Source: DASZTV01 sp035548125 (GTDB lineage Bacteria; Actinomycetota; Actinomycetes; JAFAQI01). Taken from it: a stretch of 64,000 nucleotides of DNA. Under the pieces are notes generated by a model. The model saw only the letters and a program-made list of their open reading frames with translations. It was not told where the DNA came from and did not search any database. Below, one piece after another: positions 1 through 8,743 of the stretch. Each line of letters begins with the position of its first letter. Positions within the stretch are counted from its first letter, which is position 1. The translations under genes and the position numbers were made by a program. The DNA lies in contig DASZTV010000105.1 of assembly GCA_035548125.1 (NCBI GenBank), positions 1-64,000 on the forward strand. The letters run 5' to 3'.

Positions 1-19
1 ACTCCTGTGGTGGAGGTGA

Positions 20-1015
20 ATGAGAGTGCCTACCACCACAAAAACTGGACCAGTCCGGCGACGACTACGACGGCCGCCGAACCGACCGGCCCAGGCCCGT
101 AACTCTCAGTCGAAGTGGACCAAGTCCAGGGGGCTGGACAAAGGCACGCACACCCTCACGTGGAGCCTCGACCCGAACAACCGCCTCTACACCGAACTAG
201 ATGGCGCCACCGGCCACACATCCACAGACCACTTCGCCGACGACACGGACTCGCCAACATGGACCAACAACGGCGACGGCACCTGGAGCCGTAACGTGCC
301 CGACCTCTCCGGCAACCTCGCAGCAATCCAAGCGTCGACCGGGGCCCCGCAGCTTGAACTAACGAACCTCCACGGCGACACCGTTGCCACTGCGGACGCC
401 ACGTCTGCGAGCTCGACCACGAACTGGTACGCCGAGTCCACCGAGTTCGGGGTTCCGCGGGTGACCTCCAGCTCGCATCGATATGGGTGGCTCGGTTCGA
501 AGAAGCGAACCACGAGCGCCGAAGGGTTCATCGTCCTCATGGGCAAGCGCACCTACGATCCCGCCTCGGGTCGCTTCTTCGAAATGGATCCCGTGCCCGG
601 CGGGAGTGCGGCCGCATACGACTACGCCAATCAGGACCCGATCGACGATTTCGATCGTGGCGGAACAACGGAACAAGGTGTCAGCGGGGGGGTCGAGGAC
701 CTGGATAACTGCATCGTGACCGTCACGAGTGTCCTCGGAGCACCATCTATGACTTGCACTGTTGTTGGGCACCCCAAAATCAAGTACACCTTCGACATCG
801 AATACAAAAACAAGAAAGATTCGCTTAAGGACGCGCTTTCGGGACATGCCTTCGCAAAGTGTGAATCTGCTTCAGGCCTGCTTCACGTAGGGACCTTTGT
901 AGGAGAGGAGTTCATTCCTGTTCTCGACGAGTGGAAGGACGTCAAATGGATCAGTCGGGTCCTAGTGACCTCCAACCTGACGGCGGGAGCGAAAATTTGC
1001 GAGGATAAGTATTGA
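20..1015 (+). CDS. Rhs-family protein C-terminal part with variable tip (truncated)
   Basis: This is the C-terminal end of an Rhs/YD-repeat protein. Residues about 40-170 match the end of the beta-shell of actinobacterial Rhs proteins. Residues about 175-212 carry the core-associated signature GKRTYDPASGRF followed by DPVPGGSAAAYDYANQDP. After that the sequence becomes unrelated to the core, as Rhs/CDI C-terminal tips do: residues about 214-331 form a charged region with four Cys and no toxin motif I recognise. A stop codon (17-19) sits directly before the first ATG in this frame, so most of the Rhs shell is missing or lies in another frame upstream. The first 35 residues look like out-of-frame sequence. 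The tip DNA (about 760-1015) is visibly more AT-rich than the core. Likely an orphan Rhs end or pseudogene; whether it is expressed is unknown. Confidence 0.72.
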   Translation: MRVPTTTKTGPVRRRLRRPPNRPAQARNSQSKWTKSRGLDKGTHTLTWSLDPNNRLYTELDGATGHTSTDHFADDTDSPTWTNNGDGTWSRNVPDLSGNLAAIQASTGAPQLELTNLHGDTVATADATSASSTTNWYAESTEFGVPRVTSSSHRYGWLGSKKRTTSAEGFIVLMGKRTYDPASGRFFEMDPVPGGSAAAYDYANQDPIDDFDRGGTTEQGVSGGVEDLDNCIVTVTSVLGAPSMTCTVVGHPKIKYTFDIEYKNKKDSLKDALSGHAFAKCESASGLLHVGTFVGEEFIPVLDEWKDVKWISRVLVTSNLTAGAKICEDKY

Positions 1016-1338
1016 CGTCGCCCCGGGATTTCAATGAACGCTCTGAGGACGCGCGGCCTGACGGTGTCCGCACCCGAGGTGCAATCTCAGCCACACTGAG
1101 GCGGCTGGATGCGAGGGCCCTCGCGGCCACCAGAGCCACTGAATACGATGCACCGGTACCCCGAGGCATACGCCGTGCAGGTTCGTTGGGTTTTTGGGCG
1201 TCCGCCTACCTGCTAGGCGCCGTACTTCTTTCAGCGCCTGCACGGTTTATCTATATTGGGCTCGCCGTCTATGGCGTCGGCGTCGTGCCGTTGACAATCT
1301 GGTCTCTCGCGTGGCGCCGACGGCACCGCCTGAAGTGA
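1012..1338 (+). CDS. Small two-helix membrane protein coupled to the Rhs tip (candidate immunity protein)
   Basis: A 108-residue protein whose TTG start overlaps the stop of the preceding Rhs frame (TTGA, 1012-1015), suggesting translational coupling. The first about 60 residues are polar and Arg/Ala-rich. Two hydrophobic segments follow at about residues 60-77 and 80-100, ending in a basic tail (WRRRHRLK), which predicts two membrane helices with the tail in the cytoplasm. I recognise no family. Its position directly behind an Rhs variable tip is where immunity genes are usually found, so an immunity role is a reasonable inference but is not shown by homology. Confidence 0.5.
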   Translation: MTSPRDFNERSEDARPDGVRTRGAISATLRRLDARALAATRATEYDAPVPRGIRRAGSLGFWASAYLLGAVLLSAPARFIYIGLAVYGVGVVPLTIWSLAWRRRHRLK

Positions 1339-1360
1339 TGTTGCACACGGCGATCTCTGA

Positions 1361-1639
1361 CTGATCTGCTCGACGCATCGCTATGCGGCGGTCCCGTCGG
1401 ACTTCGAGACAATGCTGATCAAGGCGATGCACGCCCACTCCGAGGCTCATCCCACGCGGGGATACCGCCGGGTCCAAGCGCTGCTGGTCGCTGACGGGTG
1501 GGAGGTCAACGTCAAACGGGTCCACCGCCTCTGGCTGCTCGAGGATCTGAAGCTGCCGACGAGGAAAGCCAGCGGGCAGAAGGCGTTCGGCTCGGATGCG
1601 AACGCGGCCTGGAATCTGCCGGCAGCCGAGTCAAGGTAG
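1361..1639 (+). pseudogene. IS3-family transposase OrfB fragment
   Basis: The frame from about 1361, with an ATG at 1412, encodes a piece matching the HTH_21 region of IS3-family OrfB. It reads through RGYRRVQALL and VNVKRVHRLW, where intact transposases have GYRR...L...G..VN.KRV.RL. The piece continues with an Ala/Asn-rich stretch and stops at 1639 before any DDE catalytic domain. An in-frame stop lies at 1358-1360, just upstream. No terminal inverted repeats are apparent. This is a decayed insertion sequence, not a working element. Confidence 0.7.
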
Positions 1640-1848
1640 ATCCCCCAAGCCATCGTGGCGCATCCCAGTCGGCGGTAGGCAACGAACAGCTCAGACCCGC
1701 CCGCCGATCACTTTGCGAGTGCCAAGGAAAGCTTGGACATCTCGAAGTGCCGTGGGTCGCCGAACCGCTCGACACTGCTAGCTCTGTTCGCCGACGTGTG
1801 CTCAGGCCATAGGCTGCGTTGGATCGGGGAGAGTGACGGCTGCGCACG
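1640..1848. other. Degenerate spacer in accessory island
   Basis: No gene is supported in these 209 bases. Reading frames on both strands are short or interrupted and lack a convincing start and ribosome binding site. On the minus strand one open stretch (about 1862-1710) could be a scrap of another mobile-element protein, but I do not recognise it. Confidence 0.4.
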
Positions 1849-2834
1849 GTGAGTGTAGAACTTGACCATGACCACCGGACCATCGGGAAGCGCGAGGATG
1901 TTTCAGCGCTTGAGGATTTCCTCGGCACTCCTCTCGGCGGTGAGCGTGCGCTTGGCGAGTCGCTTCGGCTGTCAGACGACGACTGGGAACCGCTGTGTCT
2001 TGATTTGATGGGCGACGACAGGCATGGGGAGCTGCCTGAGCGGTCCCTAGGTCACGTCCGTCCGCACATCCACGTGCCCGGCGTGTCCTATTCCGACGAC
2101 CCGCTTTGGCTGCACCGCCACTTCTTGATGCCCCCAACTCGTATCGAGCAGCACCTGCTCGATTTCATCAGCTTGCCGTCACCGATCCGCTCCTTCCTGC
2201 GATCGGCGGTCTTCATGGGTACCGCGGTGCGTATGACGCGGTGCGATGGCTGACCTACGCGACGCCATTCATCGAGTTGGGTCTGGTGCACCTCCTCGAC
2301 TGGCGCTTGCGCCAGAGCCCTTTTGTCAATGTTCGGAAGGCTCCGTATGGCATGACTGACGTGCGGGCCGGCCCTTTTCTCTGGGCGGACGAAATCGACG
2401 AGACCTGGCGGCTCCTAGCGAGCTTCGACCCTAAGATGAGCCTCGCCTCAATCGTTGAAGATCTGTTCGATGACAAGGCTGCGGACGTCCGGCGCGCGAT
2501 GTTGGGCGCTTTCACGCAACCAAGCGGTGCAGCCGACGTGTGGTTGCCGAGCAACGTTGACGAAGAGATCGCGCATTCTTCGACAAGCTCTACCTCGATA
2601 TGGACGGAGTCCGGGCTGAGCTCGCCGAGCCGTTCTCAACGGTGCTCGGGGTGAACGTGATCGCGCTCGCAAAGAACGGGCAGCCGAGATCCGATCTCAA
2701 CTTGCCAGAGCAAGAGGTCGGCGTCTCAGAGACCTGGGACCAGGCGCTGCTGCGCCTCGTCCGTGATCCCGAGTCGTTCGAACCTGTACCGGGACCTGCC
2801 CTTCAAGACCGTGAAGGCTTGAAAGAGAAGGTCT
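1849..2834 (+). pseudogene. Frameshifted gene of unknown function next to the tRNA
   Basis: Three consecutive stretches in three frames have good codon third-position bias and protein-like composition: 1849 to about 2220 (GTG start, acidic), about 2220 to 2565, and about 2570 to 2834. Joined, they would give roughly 320 residues. The second junction is clear: the frame ending in ...NVDEEIA switches to FFDKLYLDMDGVR around 2565-2580. The last frame then runs into the antisense of the tRNA gene and stops at 2929, giving an artificial tail VPPAGFEPALS. I recognise no family. It is best read as one decayed gene truncated at the tRNA boundary, although two overlapping small genes cannot be excluded. 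Confidence 0.4.
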
Positions 2835-2909
2835 TGGTGCCCCCGGCAGGATTCGAACCTGCGCTTTCGCCTCCGGAGGGCGACGCTCTATCCCCTGAGC
2901 TACGGGGGC
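2835..2909 (-). tRNA. tRNA-Arg (anticodon CCG)
   Basis: The minus strand folds as a full cloverleaf. The acceptor arm is GCCCCCG paired with CGGGGGC. The D arm contains GCTC...GAGC, the anticodon arm is TCGCC-CTCCGGA-GGCGA, and the T arm contains GGTTCGAATCC. The loop CTCCGGA gives anticodon CCG, reading the arginine codon CGG. The 3' CCA is encoded (2835-2837). A possible -10 element TAGCCT lies about 14 bases upstream on the minus strand (2923-2928). The 3' end faces the accessory region at 1-2834, the usual arrangement after integrase-mediated insertion into a tRNA gene. Confidence 0.95.
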
Positions 2910-2968
2910 CGGGGACCCGCCGAGGCTAGCAGCGGGGCGGATCGACGTCCGGGCCGTGGACCGTCACC

Positions 2969-3964
2969 ATGTCAGCTGTGGCCATGACGCTTCTGGGTGC
3001 GCAGATCGAGCCGCGCACCACGGTGCTGCCCCCCGCGGACGCGCTGCCTGAAGTCCTGCCGACCGATAGGCTCACCTCCACCGGGATGCCGGTCCAAGAG
3101 ATCCGGGCAGAGCTTCGCCGGATCGCGTCGTACCGGAACGTCGGCAGCTGTCTGTTGACCTGGGCGCAGGCGATCGGCACGATCGGGCTGGCGGTCTGGA
3201 TCGGCAACCCGCTGGCGTACGCCGCGGCCTTCCTCCTGATGGGTCCGGCGCACGCGCGGTTCGCGAGCCTCGGTCATGAAGCAGCGCATCGACTGCTATT
3301 CACCAACAAGCGGGCCAACGACTTCGTCGGCCGCTGGCTGATCGGCTACCCGTCGTTCTTCCCCTTCGACCTCTACCGCCGGGTGCACTTCGCGCACCAC
3401 AAGGACGAGTTCGGGCCCAACGAGCCGGACCTCAACCTCTACAACGGCTACCCGATCACCCGTACGTCCTTCTGGCGGAAGATGCGTCGTGACGCGTTCG
3501 GGTCGAGCGGCTGGAAGAACCTCAAGAACCTGCTGCGCGGGCTGCGGCTGTCCTTCGCGCGACCCACCGTCCTGCGGATTCTCGCCGCACAGCTCCCGCT
3601 GGTCGCGGCGGCCGTCCTGGTCGGGAAGTGGTGGCTGTGGCCGCTGCTGTGGCTGGGCCCGTGGCTGACGGTGTGGCGGGTCATCAACCGGCTGCGAGCC
3701 ATCGCCGAGCACGGCGGGATGACGAGGTCCTCGGACCGGCGGCTCACCACGCACCACGTGCGGCAGTCCTGGTTCGCCCGGTTCTTCATGGTGCCGTTCA
3801 ACATCGGGTGGCACCTCGCTCACCACGTCGACATCGGAGTGCCGTGGCGCAACCTGCCGGCGTTTCAGCGCGAGCTGGACGCCTCGGGCTGGGTGACCGA
3901 GTCGATCACCTGGCCCAGCTACCGGGCGCTCTGGCGTGCGCTGCGCGCCCGACCGGCTGGGTAG
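2969..3964 (+). CDS. Fatty acid desaturase family membrane protein
   Basis: A 331-residue integral membrane di-iron enzyme of the fatty acid desaturase family. It carries the three histidine boxes: HEAAH (103-107), HFAHH (140-144) and HLAHH (282-286), plus EHGG (247-250). Hydrophobic segments lie at about 62-95 and 200-238. The family uses O2 and an electron donor to desaturate or hydroxylate acyl chains or carotenoid-like lipids; the exact substrate cannot be read from the sequence. It starts just 59 bases from the divergent tRNA gene and is followed after 11 bases by a response regulator. The first about 35 residues are weakly conserved, so the start could be slightly downstream. Confidence 0.82.
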   Translation: MSAVAMTLLGAQIEPRTTVLPPADALPEVLPTDRLTSTGMPVQEIRAELRRIASYRNVGSCLLTWAQAIGTIGLAVWIGNPLAYAAAFLLMGPAHARFASLGHEAAHRLLFTNKRANDFVGRWLIGYPSFFPFDLYRRVHFAHHKDEFGPNEPDLNLYNGYPITRTSFWRKMRRDAFGSSGWKNLKNLLRGLRLSFARPTVLRILAAQLPLVAAAVLVGKWWLWPLLWLGPWLTVWRVINRLRAIAEHGGMTRSSDRRLTTHHVRQSWFARFFMVPFNIGWHLAHHVDIGVPWRNLPAFQRELDASGWVTESITWPSYRALWRALRARPAG

Positions 3965-3975
3965 GGTCGCCAGTC

Positions 3976-4341
3976 ATGGCGCCCCGGGTCCTCGTCGTCG
4001 AGGACGACGACGTGATTCGTCAGCTGATCACCGTCAACCTCGAGCTCGAAGGCTTCGAGGTGGTGTCGGCGGTGGACGGGCAGGAGGCGCTGGACCGGGT
4101 CGGCGAGCTCGCGCCGGACGTGATCACTCTCGACGTGATGATGCCGCGGCTCGACGGGTGGACCACCGCGACCCGCCTCCGGGAGAACCCGGAGACTGCG
4201 CACATCAAGGTGATCCTGTTGTCGGCCCGCGCGCAGGAGGCGGACCTGCAGCACGGAGAGCGGATCGGCGTCGACGCCTACCTCACCAAGCCGTTTGATC
4301 CGGACGAGCTGGTCGAGGTCGTACGCACGCTCGCCGGCTAG
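3976..4341 (+). CDS. Single-domain response regulator (receiver only)
   Basis: A 121-residue stand-alone receiver domain. The acidic pocket is Asp10-Asp12, the phosphoacceptor is Asp53 in TLDVMMP, the Ser in ILLSA fills the switch position, and the conserved Lys sits in YLTKPF. There is no DNA-binding or enzymatic output domain, so it must act through protein contacts or in a phosphorelay. No histidine kinase is adjacent. The ATG at 3976 was chosen because it begins the canonical receiver fold; the reading frame stays open further upstream only as an overlap with the desaturase gene. Confidence 0.88.
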   Translation: MAPRVLVVEDDDVIRQLITVNLELEGFEVVSAVDGQEALDRVGELAPDVITLDVMMPRLDGWTTATRLRENPETAHIKVILLSARAQEADLQHGERIGVDAYLTKPFDPDELVEVVRTLAG

Positions 4342-4399
4342 CACCGGCGGCGACTTCGCGCGCTGCAAACCGCTGGAACCCGACCGATAGCCTCGATGG

Positions 4400-6055
4400 G
4401 TGACTCCGGCCGATCTTGGCGACGCCATCGTGGCGGCGGTGCGGGCTGCCGTCGCCGCCGGCGAGCTCGCCGTCGAGCCGCCCGAGAGCGTGGTCGTCGA
4501 ACGGCCGAAGAACCGCGACCACGGTGACTACGCCACGAACGCGGCGATGCAGCTCGCCAAGCCGGCCGGTCGCCAGCCGCGCGAGGTTGCCTCGATCCTG
4601 GCTGCCCATCTCACCCGGTCCGCGGGCATCGAGTCGGTCGACATCGCCGGGCCGGGATTCCTGAACATCACGCTGGCCGCGGCGGCGCAGGGCGAGTTGG
4701 CGCGCACGATCGTGACGGCAGGTACCGATTACGGCCGAAGCGACGCGCTCGCCAAGGAGAAGGTCAACCTGGAGTTCGTCTCGGCGAACCCGACCGGACC
4801 AGTGCATCTGGGTCACACCCGCTGGGCCGCGCTCGGCGACTCGCTGCGGCGGCTGCTCGAGGCGGCCGGCGCCGACGTGACCGCCGAGCACTACATCAAC
4901 GACGCCGGACTGCAGATGCAGCGGTTCGCCGAATCCCTCTACGCGGCGGCGCGGGGCGACGCGACTCCGGACGAGGGGTACGCCGGCGAGTACATCAACG
5001 ACGTCGCCGCGGACGTGCTCGCTGCCCATCCGACGGCGTTGGAGCTGCCGCGGGACCAGGCCGTCGCGCTGTTCCGTCAGGCGGGGTACGAGCTGATGCT
5101 CGCCGCGATGAAGGCGGACCTGGAGCGGTTCGGCGTCCGGTTCGACGTCTGGTTCTCGGAGACCTCGCTGCACGAGTCGGGCGCCGTCGAGCACGCGCTC
5201 GGGGTGCTTCGGGAGCAGGGGCACGTCTTCGAAGCCGAGGGTGCGGTGTGGCTGCGCACCACCGACTTCGGGGACGACAAGGACCGGGTCATGATCCGCA
5301 GCAACGGCGAACCGACCTACTTCGCCGCCGACGCGGCGTACTACATCAACAAGCGCGAGCGCGGCTTCCAGCGCTGCGTCTACATGCTGGGCGCCGACCA
5401 CCACGGCTACGTCGGGCGGCTCAAGGCGATTGCGGCCTGCGCCGGTGACGATGCCGACGCGAACATCGAGGTGCTGATCGGCCAGCTGGTGAAGCTGTTG
5501 CGCGACGGCGAGGAGGTGCGGCTGTCCAAGCGCGCGGGCTCGATCATCACCCTGACCGAGCTGGTCGATGCGGTCGGCGTCGACGCAGCGCGATACAGCC
5601 TCGCCCGCTATCCCGCCGACTCTCCGCTGACGCTCGACATCGGCCTGATCACCCGACAGAGCAACGACAACCCGGTGTTCTACGTGCAGTACGCGCACGC
5701 CAGGATCTCCTCGTTGCTGCGCAACGCCGAGGAGCTGGGTGTCACCCGCGGTGAGGACTTCGACGGCGCGTTGCTCGCGGAGCCGCAGGAGGGCGACCTG
5801 CTGGCGGCGCTCGGCGGATTCCCGCGGATCGTTGCAGGCGCGGCAGAGCTACGCGAGCCGCACCGGGTGGCGCGCTACCTGGAGGAGCTCGCTGCGACCT
5901 ACCACCGGTTCTACGACGCCTGCCGGGTGCTGCCGATGGGCGACGAGCCCGCCACCGACCTCACCCGTGCCCGGCTCTGGCTTGTGGAGGCCACCCGCAT
6001 CGTGCTGTCCGGCGGTCTCGGGCTGCTCGGCGTCAGCGCCCCGGAACGGATGTAG
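4400..6055 (+). CDS. argS: Arginyl-tRNA synthetase
   Basis: A 551-residue class I aminoacyl-tRNA synthetase that charges tRNA-Arg. It shows the N-terminal Add-1 domain, the signature region VHLGHTR (HIGH motif) within SANPTGPVHLGHTR, the tRNA-contacting stretch EHYINDAG, a KMSK-like loop LSKRAG, and a C-terminal DALR anticodon-binding domain. The start is GTG 4400; an ATG at 4396 is out of frame. A tRNA-Arg gene lies 1.5 kb upstream. lysA follows after 4 bases, so both are probably co-transcribed with the threonine genes. Confidence 0.97.
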   Translation: MTPADLGDAIVAAVRAAVAAGELAVEPPESVVVERPKNRDHGDYATNAAMQLAKPAGRQPREVASILAAHLTRSAGIESVDIAGPGFLNITLAAAAQGELARTIVTAGTDYGRSDALAKEKVNLEFVSANPTGPVHLGHTRWAALGDSLRRLLEAAGADVTAEHYINDAGLQMQRFAESLYAAARGDATPDEGYAGEYINDVAADVLAAHPTALELPRDQAVALFRQAGYELMLAAMKADLERFGVRFDVWFSETSLHESGAVEHALGVLREQGHVFEAEGAVWLRTTDFGDDKDRVMIRSNGEPTYFAADAAYYINKRERGFQRCVYMLGADHHGYVGRLKAIAACAGDDADANIEVLIGQLVKLLRDGEEVRLSKRAGSIITLTELVDAVGVDAARYSLARYPADSPLTLDIGLITRQSNDNPVFYVQYAHARISSLLRNAEELGVTRGEDFDGALLAEPQEGDLLAALGGFPRIVAGAAELREPHRVARYLEELAATYHRFYDACRVLPMGDEPATDLTRARLWLVEATRIVLSGGLGLLGVSAPERM

Positions 6056-6059
6056 GACG

Positions 6060-7442
6060 ATGCGCGCCCATCCGGCCGGAGCCATGCACGGCGAGCCAGC
6101 TCCCCAGCACCCGCTCGGGACGCCGCCCGACGATCTCGGCGCACTCGATCCCAGGATCTGGCCGTACGGTGCCGAGCGGGTCGACGGGGTGCTGCGACTC
6201 GGCGGGTGCGACGTCCGTGCCGTCGTCGCGGAGCACGGCTCTCCGGCGTACCTGCTCGTCGAGGACGACGTGCGGTCGCGGTGTCGGGCCTACCGGTCCG
6301 CGTTCGGCGAGGACACGGACATCTACTACGCGGCGAAGGCGTTCCTGTCGAAGACGTTCGCCCGCTGGGTCGACGACGAGGGTCTCTCGCTCGATGTGGC
6401 GAGCGGTGGGGAGCTCGCGACCGCGCTCGTCGCGGGATTCCCGGCCGACCGGATCCTGATGCACGGCAACAACAAGGCACCGGCGGAGCTCGCCGCCGCG
6501 CTCGACGCGGGGGTCGGGCGAATCGTGCTCGACAGCGAGCACGAGATCGTGCGGTTGGCGCACGCCGCGGAGGCTGCGGGCGTGCGGCAGCGGGTGCTCG
6601 TTCGCGTCACGGTCGGTGTCGAGGCACACACTCACGAGTTCATCGCGACCGCGCACGAGGACCAGAAGTTCGGTTTCTCGCTGGCGAGCGGGGCCGCCCT
6701 CGAAGCGGTCCGCCGGGTGGTGGCGCTGCCGTCGCTGGAACTCGTCGGCCTGCACAGCCACATCGGCTCCCAGATCTTCGACACCGCGGGCTTCGAGGTC
6801 GCTGCGCACCGGGTAGTCGGACTGCTCGCCGAGATCCGCGACGTGTTCGGACTCACCCTGTCCGAGCTCGACCTCGGCGGCGGGCTCGGCATCGCCTACA
6901 CCGCCGACGACGACCCGGCAGAGGTGGCCGACGTCGCCAAGCAGCTCCGCGAGATCGTCGAGCGAGAGTGCGGCGCCGCCGGGATCCCGGTTCCCCGGCT
7001 GGCGGTCGAGCCGGGTCGCGCGATCGTCGGGCCCGCCGGCGTGAGCATCTACGAGGTCGGGACGATCAAGCCGCTGGACGGACTTCGCACCTACGTCAGC
7101 GTCGACGGCGGGATGAGCGACAACATCCGGACCGCCCTCTACGACGCGTCGTACACATGCGTACTCGCGTCGCGGGCCAGTGACGCGCCACCGATGCTCG
7201 CGAGGGTCGTCGGCAAGCACTGCGAGGCGGGGGACGTCGTCGTGCGCGACGTGTGGCTACCCAGCGACCTCGCGCCCGGTGACCTGCTAGCCGTCGCGGC
7301 CACCGGCGCCTACTGTCGCTCGATGGCCAGCAACTACAACGCCGTACCGAGGCCTCCGGTGGTTGCCGTCAAGGGGGGCGCGAGCACCGTGCTGATCCGC
7401 CGCGAGACCGTCGACGACCTGCTCGAACTGGACCTCGGATGA
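6060..7442 (+). CDS. lysA: Diaminopimelate decarboxylase
   Basis: PLP-dependent fold III decarboxylase that converts meso-diaminopimelate to L-lysine, the last step of lysine synthesis. At 460 residues it has the normal actinobacterial length. Visible motifs are the PLP lysine in YYAAKAF (Lys93), the HSHIGSQ motif, the glycine-rich phosphate site DLGGGLGI, EPGR, and the C-terminal GAYC with YN. The ATG at 6060 lies 4 bases after argS; ATG 6084 is an alternative start. The 3' end overlaps hom by four bases (ATGA), suggesting translational coupling of lysine and threonine synthesis. Confidence 0.95.
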   Translation: MRAHPAGAMHGEPAPQHPLGTPPDDLGALDPRIWPYGAERVDGVLRLGGCDVRAVVAEHGSPAYLLVEDDVRSRCRAYRSAFGEDTDIYYAAKAFLSKTFARWVDDEGLSLDVASGGELATALVAGFPADRILMHGNNKAPAELAAALDAGVGRIVLDSEHEIVRLAHAAEAAGVRQRVLVRVTVGVEAHTHEFIATAHEDQKFGFSLASGAALEAVRRVVALPSLELVGLHSHIGSQIFDTAGFEVAAHRVVGLLAEIRDVFGLTLSELDLGGGLGIAYTADDDPAEVADVAKQLREIVERECGAAGIPVPRLAVEPGRAIVGPAGVSIYEVGTIKPLDGLRTYVSVDGGMSDNIRTALYDASYTCVLASRASDAPPMLARVVGKHCEAGDVVVRDVWLPSDLAPGDLLAVAATGAYCRSMASNYNAVPRPPVVAVKGGASTVLIRRETVDDLLELDLG

Positions 7443-8743
7443 CCAAGCACCTGAAAGTCGCGCTGCTCGGCTGCGGGGTCGTCGGCAGCGAGGTCGCTCG
7501 GCTGATCGAAGCGCAGCACGACGACCTCGCGCACCGGATCGGTGCCCCGCTGGAGATTGCGGGAATCGCCGTACGACGGCTGCAGCGTCCGCGTGAGCTC
7601 GCCGTCGACCCGTCGCTGTTCACCACCGACAGTGAGGGGCTCGTCGCGCGGGAGGACATCGACGTCGTCATCGAGGTGATCGGCGGGATCGAACCGGCGC
7701 GGTCACTCCTGATCACCGCCCTCGAACGCGGCGCCTCCGTCGTGACCGCAAACAAGGCGTTGCTGGCCCAGGATGGCGGCACGCTCTACGACGCCGCGGA
7801 GCGCGGCGGCACCGACCTGTACTGCGAAGCGAGCGTCGCCGGTGCGATCCCGCTGTTGCGACCGCTACGCGAATCGCTCGCCGGCGACCGGATCAACCGG
7901 GTGATCGGCATCGTGAACGGCACGACCAACTACATCCTCAGCAAGATGGAGACCACCGGTGCGAGCTTCACCGATGCGCTCGAGGAGGCACAGGAGCTCG
8001 GCTACGCCGAGGCCGACCCTTCGGCCGACGTCGACGGGTTCGACGCAGCGGCCAAGGCGGCCATCCTGGCCGGTCTCGCCTTCCACACCCGGGTGACCGC
8101 GGCCGACGTCTACCGGGAGGGGATCACCGAGGTCACCGCCGGCGACGTCGCGAGCGCCAGGGACATGAACGGTGTCGTGAAGCTCCTCGCGATCGCGGAG
8201 CGGGCCCCCGACCGAAGCGGCCGGGAGTCGGTCGGCGTGCGCGTCCACCCGGCGATCCTGCCGCTGAGCCATCCGCTCGCCGGAGTACGCGATGCCTACA
8301 ACGCGGTCTTCGTCGAAGCCGCAGCCGCCGGCCAGCTGATGTTCTACGGGCGCGGCGCCGGTGGCGCGCCGACCGCGAGTGCGGTTCTCGGCGACCTCGT
8401 CGCGGTGTGCCGCAACCGGCTGTCGGGGGCGCGTGGCGCGGGCGACTCGTCGTACGCCGCGCTGCCGATCCGGCCGATGGGGGAGACCGTCACCCGCTAT
8501 CACGTGAGCCTCGACGTGGCGGACAAGGCGGGGGTGCTGGCCAACGTCGCGCAGGCGTTCGCCGCACACGATGTGTCGATCCAGACCGTCCGCCAGGAAG
8601 GGCACGGCGACGAGGCGACCCTGGTGATCGCTACCCACGAGGCCGCGGATGCCGACCTGTCGGCGACCGTCGAGGACCTGCGTCGGCTCGACATCGTGCG
8701 CGACGTGGCGAGTGTCATGCGAGTCGAAGGAGGCAGCGGGTGA
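7439..8743 (+). CDS. hom: Homoserine dehydrogenase with ACT domain
   Basis: A 434-residue NAD(P)-dependent enzyme that reduces aspartate semialdehyde to homoserine, the branch point to threonine and methionine. The N-terminal Rossmann motif is LLGCGVVGSEV; VTANKALLA and GIVNGTTNYIL belong to the catalytic domain; the C-terminal about 80 residues (from YHVSLDVADKAGVLANVA) form an ACT domain, the usual site of allosteric threonine inhibition. The ATG overlaps the lysA stop (ATGA, 7439-7442) and the stop overlaps the GTG of thrC. Confidence 0.96.
   Translation: MTKHLKVALLGCGVVGSEVARLIEAQHDDLAHRIGAPLEIAGIAVRRLQRPRELAVDPSLFTTDSEGLVAREDIDVVIEVIGGIEPARSLLITALERGASVVTANKALLAQDGGTLYDAAERGGTDLYCEASVAGAIPLLRPLRESLAGDRINRVIGIVNGTTNYILSKMETTGASFTDALEEAQELGYAEADPSADVDGFDAAAKAAILAGLAFHTRVTAADVYREGITEVTAGDVASARDMNGVVKLLAIAERAPDRSGRESVGVRVHPAILPLSHPLAGVRDAYNAVFVEAAAAGQLMFYGRGAGGAPTASAVLGDLVAVCRNRLSGARGAGDSSYAALPIRPMGETVTRYHVSLDVADKAGVLANVAQAFAAHDVSIQTVRQEGHGDEATLVIATHEAADADLSATVEDLRRLDIVRDVASVMRVEGGSG

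Noticed and set aside
1802..2137. A minus-strand frame of 111 residues across the island
   Set aside because: Composition is Arg/Ala-rich as in shadow frames, there is no ribosome binding site, and the plus-strand frame has better codon bias.
2600..2929. A 109-residue plus-strand frame ending VPPAGFEPALS...
   Set aside because: Its last third is the antisense of the tRNA-Arg gene, a well-known source of false proteins with this ending. Only the part before 2834 may be coding, and it is treated under the decayed gene.
3296..3826. A 176-residue minus-strand frame inside the desaturase gene
   Set aside because: It is antisense to clear histidine-box coding sequence and is Pro/Arg/Glu-rich as expected for a GC-rich shadow.
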